Source of the DNA: Candidatus Methanophagales archaeon ANME-1-THS
GTDB lineage: Archaea; Halobacteriota; Syntropharchaeia; Alkanophagales; Methanospirareceae
Direction: 5' to 3'
NCBI GenBank assembly: GCA_004212135.1
Contig: RXIE01000115.1
Span: 1 to 16,051, forward strand
Length of the DNA stretch: 16,051 bases
Under the pieces are notes generated by a model. That model was given only the letters and a program-made list of their open reading frames with translations, had not been told where the DNA came from and did no database searches. Numbering within the stretch: position 1 is the first letter of the stretch; the number at the start of each line of letters is the position of its first letter. A program made the position numbers and the translations under genes. This document shows positions 1 to 6,223 of the stretch, piece by piece.

Positions 1-318
1 GAGAGAACGGGCAAGCCGGTTGGCTCGGATATCCGGGAAGGCAAGAAGACGCTCTTAATCCTCCGTGCGTTAGAGCGATGCACGGACGAGGAAAAAAAGG
101 TCTTCAGGACGGCGTTGGGCAACCCGCAGGTTACCAAAAAGGAGATCGAGCGAATAAGAGAGAGAGTGCAAGAGACCGGATCGCTGGAATATTCACGGAG
201 ATTGGTTGACGAGCTGATCGCCCAAGCAGTTCAGGCGATTAACGACGCCCCGTTCAGACCAGAGGCGAAGGATTTTCTTGTCAAAATCGCGGAGTTTATC
301 GGCATGAGAGAGTATTGA
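1..318 (+). CDS. Geranylgeranyl diphosphate synthase-type polyprenyl synthetase, C-terminal part (5' end outside window)
   Basis: The reading frame is open from base 1 to a TGA at 316-318 and gives the last 105 residues of a trans-isoprenyl diphosphate synthase. The fragment starts near GKPVGSDIREGKKTLL, the conserved segment after the second Asp-rich motif in GGPP/FPP synthases, and ends in the helical C-terminus typical of the family. The catalytic DDxxD motifs lie upstream, outside the window. The enzyme condenses IPP with allylic diphosphates to make the C20 (or longer) chain of archaeal ether lipids. The genes after it are ubiX and isopentenyl phosphate kinase, which supports an isoprenoid role. 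An ATG-initiated reading from 115 is only an internal codon region, not the true start. Chain length cannot be told from this part. Confidence 0.88.
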   Translation, partial: ERTGKPVGSDIREGKKTLLILRALERCTDEEKKVFRTALGNPQVTKKEIERIRERVQETGSLEYSRRLVDELIAQAVQAINDAPFRPEAKDFLVKIAEFIGMREY

Positions 319-425
319 TGATGATTGCTTGGTGCGGAGGTCCGTTAGACACTACGATGCCTCTGGAGCGCGAAGAAGCTTCTTAGATAAAATAACCATT
401 ATAGTAACCGGAGGTTTAACGAGCG

Positions 426-1001
426 ATGCGGCTGGTCGTGGGGATAACCGGTGCAAGCGGAGCCATTTATGCGAAACGATTACTGGATATCCTCCGCGAG
501 CAGAAGGTGGAGGTTGATGTGATCATTACCGCACCGGGGAAATACACGATCCAGCATGAACTGGGGCTCAAGAGCGAGGAATTGGAGAAGCTCGCAACCA
601 CCTCCTGGGATGTCTCGGACATGGCCGCGGATGTTGCAAGCGGCTCACAGCTCAGAGACGGGATGGTGATACTGCCCTGCACGATGGATATGGTGGCGAA
701 GATGGCGCATGGCATCTCTGATAATCTCCTGTTACGCTGCTTCAATGTGATGCTGAAGGAGAATAGGAAGATCGTCATCGTTCCCCGGGAGACGCCGTTA
801 CATGAGATCCACCTTGAAAATTTACTGAGACTCAGACGACTCGGCGTTACGATACTCCCGCCGGTAACCACGTTTTATCACAAACCGACAGCTATACTTG
901 ATTTAGTGGATTTTATTATAGCAAAGATCCTTGATCAATTTAATATACCGCATACCCTGATCGAGCGCTGGAAGAAACCCGAAGGTATCGCCTATGAGTG
1001 A
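426..1001 (+). CDS. ubiX: Flavin prenyltransferase UbiX
   Basis: This 191-aa protein has the normal length and layout of UbiX/Pad1: an N-terminal Rossmann-like FMN site (GITGASGAIYAKRLL, residues 6-20), the central PCTMDMVAKMAHGISDNLL segment, and the VPRETPLHEIHLENLL signature. UbiX joins a dimethylallyl group to FMN to make prenylated FMN, the cofactor of UbiD-family decarboxylases. A strong Shine-Dalgarno (GGAGGT, 410-415) lies 10 nt before the ATG. The stop overlaps the IPK start by 8 nt, so the two are very likely translationally coupled. In archaea, a UbiD-like anhydromevalonate phosphate decarboxylase depends on this cofactor, so placement beside IPK and a GGPP synthase is meaningful. 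No UbiD homologue is in the window. The 107-bp gap upstream holds an AT-rich stretch (AGATAAAATAACC) that could be a promoter, but it is not a clear one. Confidence 0.93.
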   Translation: MRLVVGITGASGAIYAKRLLDILREQKVEVDVIITAPGKYTIQHELGLKSEELEKLATTSWDVSDMAADVASGSQLRDGMVILPCTMDMVAKMAHGISDNLLLRCFNVMLKENRKIVIVPRETPLHEIHLENLLRLRRLGVTILPPVTTFYHKPTAILDLVDFIIAKILDQFNIPHTLIERWKKPEGIAYE

Positions 1002-1821
1002 AAAGGGAAGGAATTTAATCTTTGTCAAGTTGGGGGGCTCGCTCATTACGGAAAAGCGTGCGGCCCATACGATAAACTACGCTGCACTGAGGAGAATTGC
1101 AAAAGAGCTCAAAGAAGCACTTGAGCGCGATCGCGATTTGAGCCTGGTCGTTGGGCATGGCGGGGGGTCCTTTCCTCACCCCATTGCACAAGCGTATAGA
1201 ACGTCAGAGGGCTTCACTCAGGATACCAGTGTAAGGGGCTTTGCGTTATGTCAACATGCGGCATCGACCTTGAACCGGATTCTTGTTGATATGCTGGTGG
1301 ACTACGCGCTCAATGCAGTCTCAATCCAACCGTCAGCATGCTGTATCGCAGAGGATGGAGAGATCGCCGATTTTTTTGTCGAGCCACTCATGCAGTGCTT
1401 GGATCATCGGCTCATCCCCGTTATCTTCGGTGACTGCGTGCTCGATAGGGTGAGAGGGTGCACAATACTCTCTACCGAACAACTTTTTGTGTACCTGAGT
1501 CGCGCTCTGCGCCCCTCACGGGTACTTATTTTTGGCTTGGTCAGCGGGGTGTATACCCGTGATCCGCAGAAAGATGCCGATGCGCGATTTATCCCTGAGA
1601 TTCAGCTCGAGCACGTGAAGGATATTGAAGCGTATCTGGGCGATTCATATTCGGTCGATGTCACCGGTGGTATGGTGGGCAAAGTAAAGGAGCTGCTGGA
1701 GATTGCGAAGCTGGGTATTGAATGTGAGATCCTGAGCGGAGCAGCGGGTTATATAACCCGAGCACTGGCTGGAGAGCGGGGATTGGGGACTATTATTCGT
1801 GCTCACAACCAAACGAGATAA
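994..1821 (+). CDS. Isopentenyl phosphate kinase (IPK)
   Basis: This 275-aa protein belongs to the amino acid kinase fold. It begins FVKLGGSLIT (residues 10-19, with the nucleotide-binding Lys at 12), carries the HGGGSF block at 55-60 with His62 close by, and has a C-terminal DVTGGMVGKVKELLEIA segment typical of IPK. IPK phosphorylates isopentenyl phosphate to IPP with ATP, the last step of the archaeal mevalonate route. The ATG lies inside the ubiX 3' end, and cdhD starts 3 nt after the stop, so the gene sits mid-operon. The related carbamate and acetylglutamate kinases are unlikely given the HGGGSF block and the neighbours. Base composition matches that of the flanking genes. Confidence 0.9.
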   Translation: MSEKGRNLIFVKLGGSLITEKRAAHTINYAALRRIAKELKEALERDRDLSLVVGHGGGSFPHPIAQAYRTSEGFTQDTSVRGFALCQHAASTLNRILVDMLVDYALNAVSIQPSACCIAEDGEIADFFVEPLMQCLDHRLIPVIFGDCVLDRVRGCTILSTEQLFVYLSRALRPSRVLIFGLVSGVYTRDPQKDADARFIPEIQLEHVKDIEAYLGDSYSVDVTGGMVGKVKELLEIAKLGIECEILSGAAGYITRALAGERGLGTIIRAHNQTR

Positions 1822-1824
1822 AAA

Positions 1825-3099
1825 ATGCGAAAGGAGGAGAAGAAGCTAACCCTCGCGGATATCGCGAGGTTTTTGGAGAAGTATGATGTCCTTGAGCTGG
1901 AGGACGTTACGATAAAGGGCGATGTGGAACTAGAATTAGGGGGCTCACCCGGCGTGGCACTTCCTCCCGCGCTCATTCAGGCACTGCAGTCCCTGATGGG
2001 GGTTCAGCGACCACAAGCTCCTGAGGGGAAGGAGCTAGGCGAGTTACTGCCCGCGCGCTTTGAGGCGGCGAGGGCAGAATGGGCCGGGAAGATAGAGGAG
2101 GTGACCATCGGTGCTACCCGGGCTGAAGGCGGCACGAGGGAGCGGACCGTGACGATCGGGGGCGAGAGATCCCTGCCATTCTACAATTTCGACTTCGAGA
2201 TGCCGCATAAGCCGGTAATTTCATTAGATTGCTTTGATATGCCGATCTCGTTAGCCAAAGCGGTTCGTGAACATTATGAAGACGTGATGGAAGACCCGGG
2301 TGAGTGGGCAAAGAAGAACGTGCGTGAATTCGGTGCCGAGATGGTAACCATCCACCTGATCAGCACCGATCCGACGATCAAGAATACCTCAGCGAGGGAT
2401 GCAGCAAAGACCGTTGAGGACGTGCTCCAGGCGGTAAAGGTCCCTATTGTGATAGGCGGCTCAGGGAATCCGGACAAAGATCCTGAGGTGCTCGAGGCTG
2501 CGGCTGAGGCTGCCGCGGGTGAACGATGTCTGATTGCCTCGGCGAACTTGAACATGGATTATGAACGTATAGCGAAAGCAGCACTAAAGCATGGACATGT
2601 AATCATTTCGTGGACACAGCTCGATATCAATGCGCAGAAGACCCTGAACCGGTATCTCTTCAAACTGGGTGTGCCGCGGGAGGACATCGTCATAGATCCC
2701 ACCACGGCTGCACTGGGTTATGGTCTTGATTACGCCTTCACGAACATAGAGCGGATGAGACTGGCGGCCTTGAAGGGCGATAAAGACCTGGCGTTCCCCA
2801 TCTCCTGCGGGATTACCAATGCATGGGGAGCGCGGGAGGCATGGATGAAGAATTCGCCCATCAAGGAAGATTCAGATTGGGGACCCGCGAGATATCGAGG
2901 GCCGCTGTATGAGATTGTGACGGGGTTGACGCTCGGGCTCGCGGGTGGTGATATGTTCATGATGATGCATCCACAGGCGGCGCGAACGGTCAAGAGAGTG
3001 ACACAGATGCTCTTCGGAGCGGAGAGAGGGGATGATAAAGCTCAAAAAGTGGAGATTGCGGATTGGGTCACCTGGGCTGGCGAGGTGGTTAAGAAATGA
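1825..3099 (+). CDS. cdhD: Acetyl-CoA decarbonylase/synthase complex subunit delta (CdhD)
   Basis: This 424-aa protein matches the small subunit of the corrinoid iron-sulfur protein of the ACDS/CODH complex. After an N-terminal extension of about 100 residues comes a TIM-barrel region with family blocks such as PFYNFDFEMPHKPVISLD, VTIHLISTDP, IVIGGSGNPDKDPEVLEAAAE and ISCGITNAWGAREAWMKN. With CdhE it carries the methyl group between the tetrahydropterin pathway and the acetyl-CoA-forming subunit, in the cytoplasm. The gene starts 3 nt after IPK without a clear Shine-Dalgarno, and its stop overlaps the cdhE start by 4 nt (ATGA), the usual arrangement for a stoichiometric pair. The partner genes cdhA, cdhB and cdhC are not in the window. 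Confidence 0.95.
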   Translation: MRKEEKKLTLADIARFLEKYDVLELEDVTIKGDVELELGGSPGVALPPALIQALQSLMGVQRPQAPEGKELGELLPARFEAARAEWAGKIEEVTIGATRAEGGTRERTVTIGGERSLPFYNFDFEMPHKPVISLDCFDMPISLAKAVREHYEDVMEDPGEWAKKNVREFGAEMVTIHLISTDPTIKNTSARDAAKTVEDVLQAVKVPIVIGGSGNPDKDPEVLEAAAEAAAGERCLIASANLNMDYERIAKAALKHGHVIISWTQLDINAQKTLNRYLFKLGVPREDIVIDPTTAALGYGLDYAFTNIERMRLAALKGDKDLAFPISCGITNAWGAREAWMKNSPIKEDSDWGPARYRGPLYEIVTGLTLGLAGGDMFMMMHPQAARTVKRVTQMLFGAERGDDKAQKVEIADWVTWAGEVVKK

Positions 3100-4508
3100 A
3101 GCTGCGGAGTCCGATGGAGATCTGGGGATATCTACCCGGGACGAATTGTGGCGAATGCGGTGAGAAGACCTGCCTGGCTTTCGCATCGCTCCTGAAGGAA
3201 AGGAAGAGGAAATTAGAGCTCTGTACACCTCTTTTTGAAGCCCGGTACGCCGAGAAGAGGAAGCGGTTAGCGGAATTGCTCGCTCCTGAGATCCGGGAGA
3301 TAGAGATCGGGGTGGGTGCACGTGCGAAGAAGATAGGGGGGGAAGATGTCCTGCACCGGCACGAACTCACGTTCTTTAACCGAACCGCGCTTGCATACGA
3401 TGTGTGGGATACTATGGATGCGGAAGAACTGAACGAGCGGGTACGGAGGATAACCGAGTGGCGTAAATTTTATATTGGTGATTTTTTGACCGTCGATGCG
3501 ATTGCAATTCGATCGATATCAGGCGATGCGGGACGGTTTGCCGAATGCGTGCGGGCTGTTGCTGCTCAGACTGATTTACCGATCGTGCTCTGTTCATTCG
3601 ATGCAAACGTACTAGAAGCCGGTTTAAAGGAGGCCGCGGATCGAAATCCGCTGGTCTATGCCGCGGACAAAGCCAACTGGAAGGAGGTTCTGGGGCTCGT
3701 AAAGCGTTATAAGGTTCCGGTTACCTTGTTTTCGCCTGACCTCGATACGCTCAGCAGCCTCGCTCTGACCTTCTCCTCGGCCGGTGTAACGAATCTCGTC
3801 CTGGATCCGGGGACCTATCCAACGGGAGAGGGACTTGCTGAATCATTCTCACGGTTTCTCAGGATACGACGTGCGGCGATTTTGGAAGAGAAAAAAGTGG
3901 TGACCTATCCGTTGATGGCCGTGCCTCTAACCGCATGGATGAGGTACGGCGCTGAAAATGCGTTAGAGGCTTCATACTGGGAAGCCGCGATCGCAAGCGT
4001 GTTCATCATAAAATACGCGGATATCATGATTCTGCACTCGATAGAACCGCATTCGATGATCGCAGAGCGTACACTCGTCGCGAATATCTACACGGACCCG
4101 AGACGACCGGTCAGTGTGGAGCCGGGACTGAGGGAGATAGGGGCTCCAACGGAGCACGCACCTCTTTTTCTCACCACCAATTTCGCACTCACGTATTATA
4201 CCGTGGAGAGCGACATCAGCTCGAACAAGATTGATTCGTATTTGCTGGTTGTTGATACCGAGGGTATCGGCGTAGAAGCAGCAGTGGCAGGCGGGCAGCT
4301 CAATGTAGGATTGATCAAAGAGGCACTGGAATCCTATAAGGTGGCCGAGAAGGTGAACCACAAGACGTTAGTGATTCCTGGTCTTGCCGCGCGACTCTCG
4401 GGCGAGACTGAAGATGCCACGGGCTGGACGGTCCTCGTTGGTCCAAGGGACAGTGGACGGATTCCAGACTGGATGACGACGAATTGGCCACCGAAATCCG
4501 GTTCGTGA
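3096..4508 (+). CDS. cdhE: Acetyl-CoA decarbonylase/synthase complex subunit gamma (CdhE)
   Basis: This 470-aa protein is the large subunit of the corrinoid Fe-S protein. The N-terminus has the four cysteines of the [4Fe-4S] domain (C18, C21, C26 and C43, pattern CX2CX4CX16C), followed by a TIM barrel and a C-terminal cobalamin-binding region (around residues 385-450, with TEGIGVEAAVAGGQLNVGLI and LVIPGLAARLSGE). It transfers the methyl group from a methylated pterin, through its corrinoid cofactor, to the acetyl-CoA synthase centre. Length and motif order match the methanogen family, with no truncation. It overlaps cdhD by 4 nt, and an APS-kinase-like gene follows 9 nt later. Confidence 0.95.
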   Translation: MKLRSPMEIWGYLPGTNCGECGEKTCLAFASLLKERKRKLELCTPLFEARYAEKRKRLAELLAPEIREIEIGVGARAKKIGGEDVLHRHELTFFNRTALAYDVWDTMDAEELNERVRRITEWRKFYIGDFLTVDAIAIRSISGDAGRFAECVRAVAAQTDLPIVLCSFDANVLEAGLKEAADRNPLVYAADKANWKEVLGLVKRYKVPVTLFSPDLDTLSSLALTFSSAGVTNLVLDPGTYPTGEGLAESFSRFLRIRRAAILEEKKVVTYPLMAVPLTAWMRYGAENALEASYWEAAIASVFIIKYADIMILHSIEPHSMIAERTLVANIYTDPRRPVSVEPGLREIGAPTEHAPLFLTTNFALTYYTVESDISSNKIDSYLLVVDTEGIGVEAAVAGGQLNVGLIKEALESYKVAEKVNHKTLVIPGLAARLSGETEDATGWTVLVGPRDSGRIPDWMTTNWPPKSGS

Positions 4509-4517
4509 AGAGGGACT

Positions 4518-5066
4518 ATGACCTGGGCAGTATGGATAACCGGCTTACCGGGCAGTGGCAAGACGGTACTGGCACAGCACGTGAGAACAATGCTTGCAGA
4601 TGAGGGCATCGCTCCGGTGAAGGTGCTCGAACTCGATGAGATACGCAAATTTATCACGCCCACACCCACCTATTCGGAAGAAGAACGGGAGATTGTGTAC
4701 GCAGCCCTGGTCTACATGGCGAAACTGCTCGTCGAGAGTGGGATACCGGTGATCATCGATGCAACGGGCAATCGAAGGCGATACCGGGAGCGCGCGCGCG
4801 CACGCATCTCGAAGTTCGCTGAGGTGTACGTGAAGTGCCCGTTAGACCTCTGCATGGAACGAGAGCGGGGTAGGAGCGCGGAACATGCTCCGTCTGGCAT
4901 CTATGCAAAGACAACGGAGCAAGGCGCAACGGTACCAGGTGTGAATGTGCCGTATGAAGCGCCCGTGAATCCTGAGGTGGTGGTGGATAGCGAAACGATG
5001 CAGGTTGAAGCGTCCGCGAGGAAGGTCGTCGCGTTTATTCGAGGGTGGTATGGAAAGACCGTTTGA
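4518..5066 (+). CDS. Adenylylsulfate kinase-like P-loop kinase (CysC family)
   Basis: This 182-aa protein has a Walker A motif near the N-terminus (GLPGSGKT, residues 9-16) and a C-terminal block characteristic of APS kinases (VPGVNVPYEAPVNPEVVVDSE). APS kinase phosphorylates adenylylsulfate to PAPS. Two substrate-site regions differ from classical CysC: the usual DGDxxR is ELDEIR here, and the APS-contacting segment after the SEE/DR motif (usually NIRR) reads EREIVYAAL. The family assignment is secure, but the substrate is not. The gene begins 9 nt after cdhE, behind a GAGGGA-type ribosome site, and closes the operon. No sulfurylase, APS reductase or sulfotransferase gene is visible nearby. 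A different small-molecule or RNA-end kinase role is possible. Confidence 0.8.
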   Translation: MTWAVWITGLPGSGKTVLAQHVRTMLADEGIAPVKVLELDEIRKFITPTPTYSEEEREIVYAALVYMAKLLVESGIPVIIDATGNRRRYRERARARISKFAEVYVKCPLDLCMERERGRSAEHAPSGIYAKTTEQGATVPGVNVPYEAPVNPEVVVDSETMQVEASARKVVAFIRGWYGKTV

Positions 5067-5186
5067 AAGGGACCGCTTATTAGGCTGAAGGAGATAAAAG
5101 AGGGGAGTTATTCCAATTATCTTTGATAAAACTTTTTTCTAATAAGCCCATTCAGGGCTTGCGGACGTGGGCGGAGCCCACAAGTT
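5067..5186. terminator. Convergent intergenic terminator region with two hairpins
   Basis: This 120-bp gap separates the 3' ends of the APS-kinase-like gene (plus) and uS8 (minus). It holds two perfect 6-bp hairpins: AAGCCC-ATTCA-GGGCTT at 5144-5160 and GTGGGC-GGA-GCCCAC at 5167-5181, beside T-rich tracts (ACTTTTTTCT at 5131-5140, and A/T-rich DNA just after the uS8 stop). A looser 9-bp inverted repeat (5075-5083 with 5139-5147) could extend the structure. Bidirectional termination is inferred from position. Archaeal terminators mainly need T tracts, so the hairpins may serve RNA 3'-end stability instead. Confidence 0.5.
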
Positions 5187-5579
5187 TTAATACACGAACG
5201 CGAGCAACTGACCGCCGACGCCCTGCTCAATCGCTCTCTTGTGCGACATCACACCCTTTGAGGTCGTTACGATGAGCATCCCAAAACCCTGTGCGGGGAG
5301 CAGTCTCTTTTCCCAGCTCTCATAGTCCTTCGCACGGACGTAAAACCTCGGCTTTATCGCATTGCAATCGTTTATTTTACCCGCGAGCCGCACCTTGAAG
5401 AATCCGGCCTTTCCGTCCTCCACAAATTCGAATTCCGCAATGTAGCCACCTTCTTTCAGGACACTCAGCACGTTCCCCATCAGCTTCGAGGCGGGCTTCA
5501 GCGTACAGTCCATCTTCCCGACTCGTTCGGTATTCTTAATATGCGAAAGAGCATCTGCAAGCGGATCATTGAGCGACAT
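5187..5579 (-). CDS. rps8: Small ribosomal subunit protein uS8
   Basis: This 130-aa protein is a full-length archaeal uS8. It has the typical start (MSLNDPLADALSHIKN), the central RLAGKINDCNAIKPRF segment, and the conserved C-terminus with TTSKGVMSHKRAIEQGVGGQLLAFVY-type residues. It binds 16S rRNA helix 21 during assembly of the 30S subunit. The ATG is preceded by GAGGGG (good Shine-Dalgarno, spacing 4). uS14 lies 95 nt upstream on the same strand. In most archaea uS14-uS8 sits inside the long spc operon between uL5 and uL6. Here neither neighbour is present, and uS8 is followed directly by hairpins and a convergent gene. Confidence 0.95.
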   Translation of the reverse strand: MSLNDPLADALSHIKNTERVGKMDCTLKPASKLMGNVLSVLKEGGYIAEFEFVEDGKAGFFKVRLAGKINDCNAIKPRFYVRAKDYESWEKRLLPAQGFGMLIVTTSKGVMSHKRAIEQGVGGQLLAFVY

Positions 5580-5674
5580 GCTTCCCCTCTCTTATCCTCT
5601 TATTATTATCCCTTATCCGTGCATAAAAATAAACCATGATCAACTTCGCTCCTTTTCGCCCCTCTTTCTCCAAC

Positions 5675-5830
5675 TCAGTTATACTTCTTGAATCCGATTT
5701 CGGCTGCGATCTCCCTGAAGCACTGCCTGCACAGATAAATACCATGTCGCCGCACCAACCCGCTCCTCCTGCCACATCGTCTGCACGCGTTTGCGCCCCT
5801 TCCAAATTTCTTCGTCCGCTCTTTTACCAT
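5675..5830 (-). CDS. rps14: Small ribosomal subunit protein uS14, zinc-binding type
   Basis: This is a short gene of 51 codons plus stop, found by reading the minus strand upstream of uS8. The product starts MVKERTKKFGRGANACRRCG and has the CX2C-X14-CX2C zinc motif (C16, C19, C34, C37), ending in IGFKKYN. This matches the archaeal/zinc-type uS14 in length and sequence. It is part of the 30S head. An in-frame TAG lies 6 nt before the ATG, which fixes the start region. A TATA-like box (5854-5864) about 30 nt upstream suggests a leaderless or very short-leader transcript. The order uS14 then uS8 keeps the ancestral operon order. Confidence 0.95.
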   Translation of the reverse strand: MVKERTKKFGRGANACRRCGRRSGLVRRHGIYLCRQCFREIAAEIGFKKYN

Positions 5831-5836
5831 CCTACT

Positions 5837-5980
5837 CTATCTCACGCTTCCTTTTATAAAATGGCATGCCATGGTTACCTCACGAGCCGCTATAGCCTTT
5901 TTGCATTCTCGTTTGCTGCACTCATCGAGATCCATGCCACCCATCGCTCCACATTTCCTCTGACACTGTGAGTGAACCAT
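5837..5980 (-). CDS. Possible small Cys-rich protein upstream of uS14 (47 aa)
   Basis: This small open frame ends 6 nt before the uS14 start and lies in the same frame. Its ATG is preceded by GGAG at a spacing of 6 nt, and a strong TATA-like box lies 60-75 nt further upstream (6042-6056). The product is basic with five cysteines: C6 and C10 (CX3C), C21 and C26 (CX4C), and C39 followed by His40. This could be a small metal-binding protein, but I do not recognise a family. Its 3' part contains the TATA-like box that may serve uS14, so it could instead be non-coding leader. The Cys spacing, ribosome site and co-orientation support it; the short length argues for caution. Confidence 0.35.
   Translation of the reverse strand: MVHSQCQRKCGAMGGMDLDECSKRECKKAIAAREVTMACHFIKGSVR
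5854..5864 (-). promoter_or_regulatory. TATA-like box for uS14-uS8
   Basis: The minus strand reads TTTTATAAAAG here, about 24-34 nt before the uS14 ATG at 5830. With archaeal spacing of about 25 nt from the TATA box to the start site, transcription would begin very near the ATG, giving a leaderless or near-leaderless mRNA. This fits the lack of a good Shine-Dalgarno in front of uS14. It overlaps the 3' end of the possible Cys-rich ORF. Confidence 0.45.
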
Positions 5981-6041
5981 ACGTATCTCCGGTAGAAGGT
6001 ATCAACTTCTTCTATTTCTTTGTTTATCATAAAGCATAAAG

Positions 6042-6056
6042 AATATATAGTATAAA
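6042..6056 (-). promoter_or_regulatory. TATA-like promoter element upstream of the Cys-rich ORF / uS14 / uS8
   Basis: The minus strand reads TTTATACTATATATTC across this AT-rich patch, the best TATA-box match in the cooC-uS14 intergenic region. Predicted transcription would start near 6015-6025 and run leftwards, giving a leader of about 40 nt before the Cys-rich ORF and about 190 nt before uS14. Confidence 0.45.
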
Positions 6057-6066
6057 ACCACTGCCT

Positions 6067-6130
6067 CATGCACCCGCTTCGGGTACTCCAGGTGTGCCAA
6101 CTCCTTATCTGCCAAGCTCCTGGGTGCATG
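6067..6130. repeat. Interrupted inverted repeat in the cooC-uS14 intergenic region
   Basis: The arms CATGCACCC (6067-6075) and GGGTGCATG (6122-6130) are perfect 9-nt inverted copies separated by 46 nt. A further 4-bp pairing (GCTT at 6076-6079 with AAGC at 6114-6117) can extend the stem after a small bulge. An internal small hairpin, ACCCG-CTT-CGGGT (6072-6084), competes with the long stem. The element lies between the divergent minus-strand promoter and the plus-strand cooC start, so it could be an operator pair or an RNA structure in the cooC leader. The minus strand is also open across this stretch, in an ORF that starts antisense to cooC and ends at 6002; no protein family is recognised in it. 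The function is not known. Confidence 0.35.
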
Positions 6131-6223
6131 CGATACCTGTAGCACCTTCTCTTTCAAGCAAAAGTTCATCACCATCGAGATACAAGATAGCAATCGAATA
6201 CGAGTTAGGCGTTGCTGAGAAAG

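Noticed and set aside
941..951. TTGATCAA within ubiX (and similar GATCAA in cdhE and the TraB gene) as further copies of the hairpin element
   Set aside because: No flanking hairpin is present, and these sites are explained by coding sequence.
2872..3321. Minus-strand 149-aa ORF over the cdhD-cdhE junction
   Set aside because: It is a shadow of two strongly conserved genes and shows no family motifs of its own.
5566..5805. Minus-strand 79-aa ORF between uS14 and uS8
   Set aside because: It overlaps uS14 out of frame. uS14 has clear zinc-ribbon cysteines, while this frame shows no recognisable family.
5636..5971. Plus-strand 111-aa ORF
   Set aside because: It is antisense to uS14 and the Cys-rich ORF, and has no recognisable domain.
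5675..5980. Pyrrolysine readthrough of TAG joining the Cys-rich ORF to uS14
   Set aside because: uS14 is complete and of normal length from its own ATG. No pyrrolysine genes are visible, and TAG ends several other genes here.
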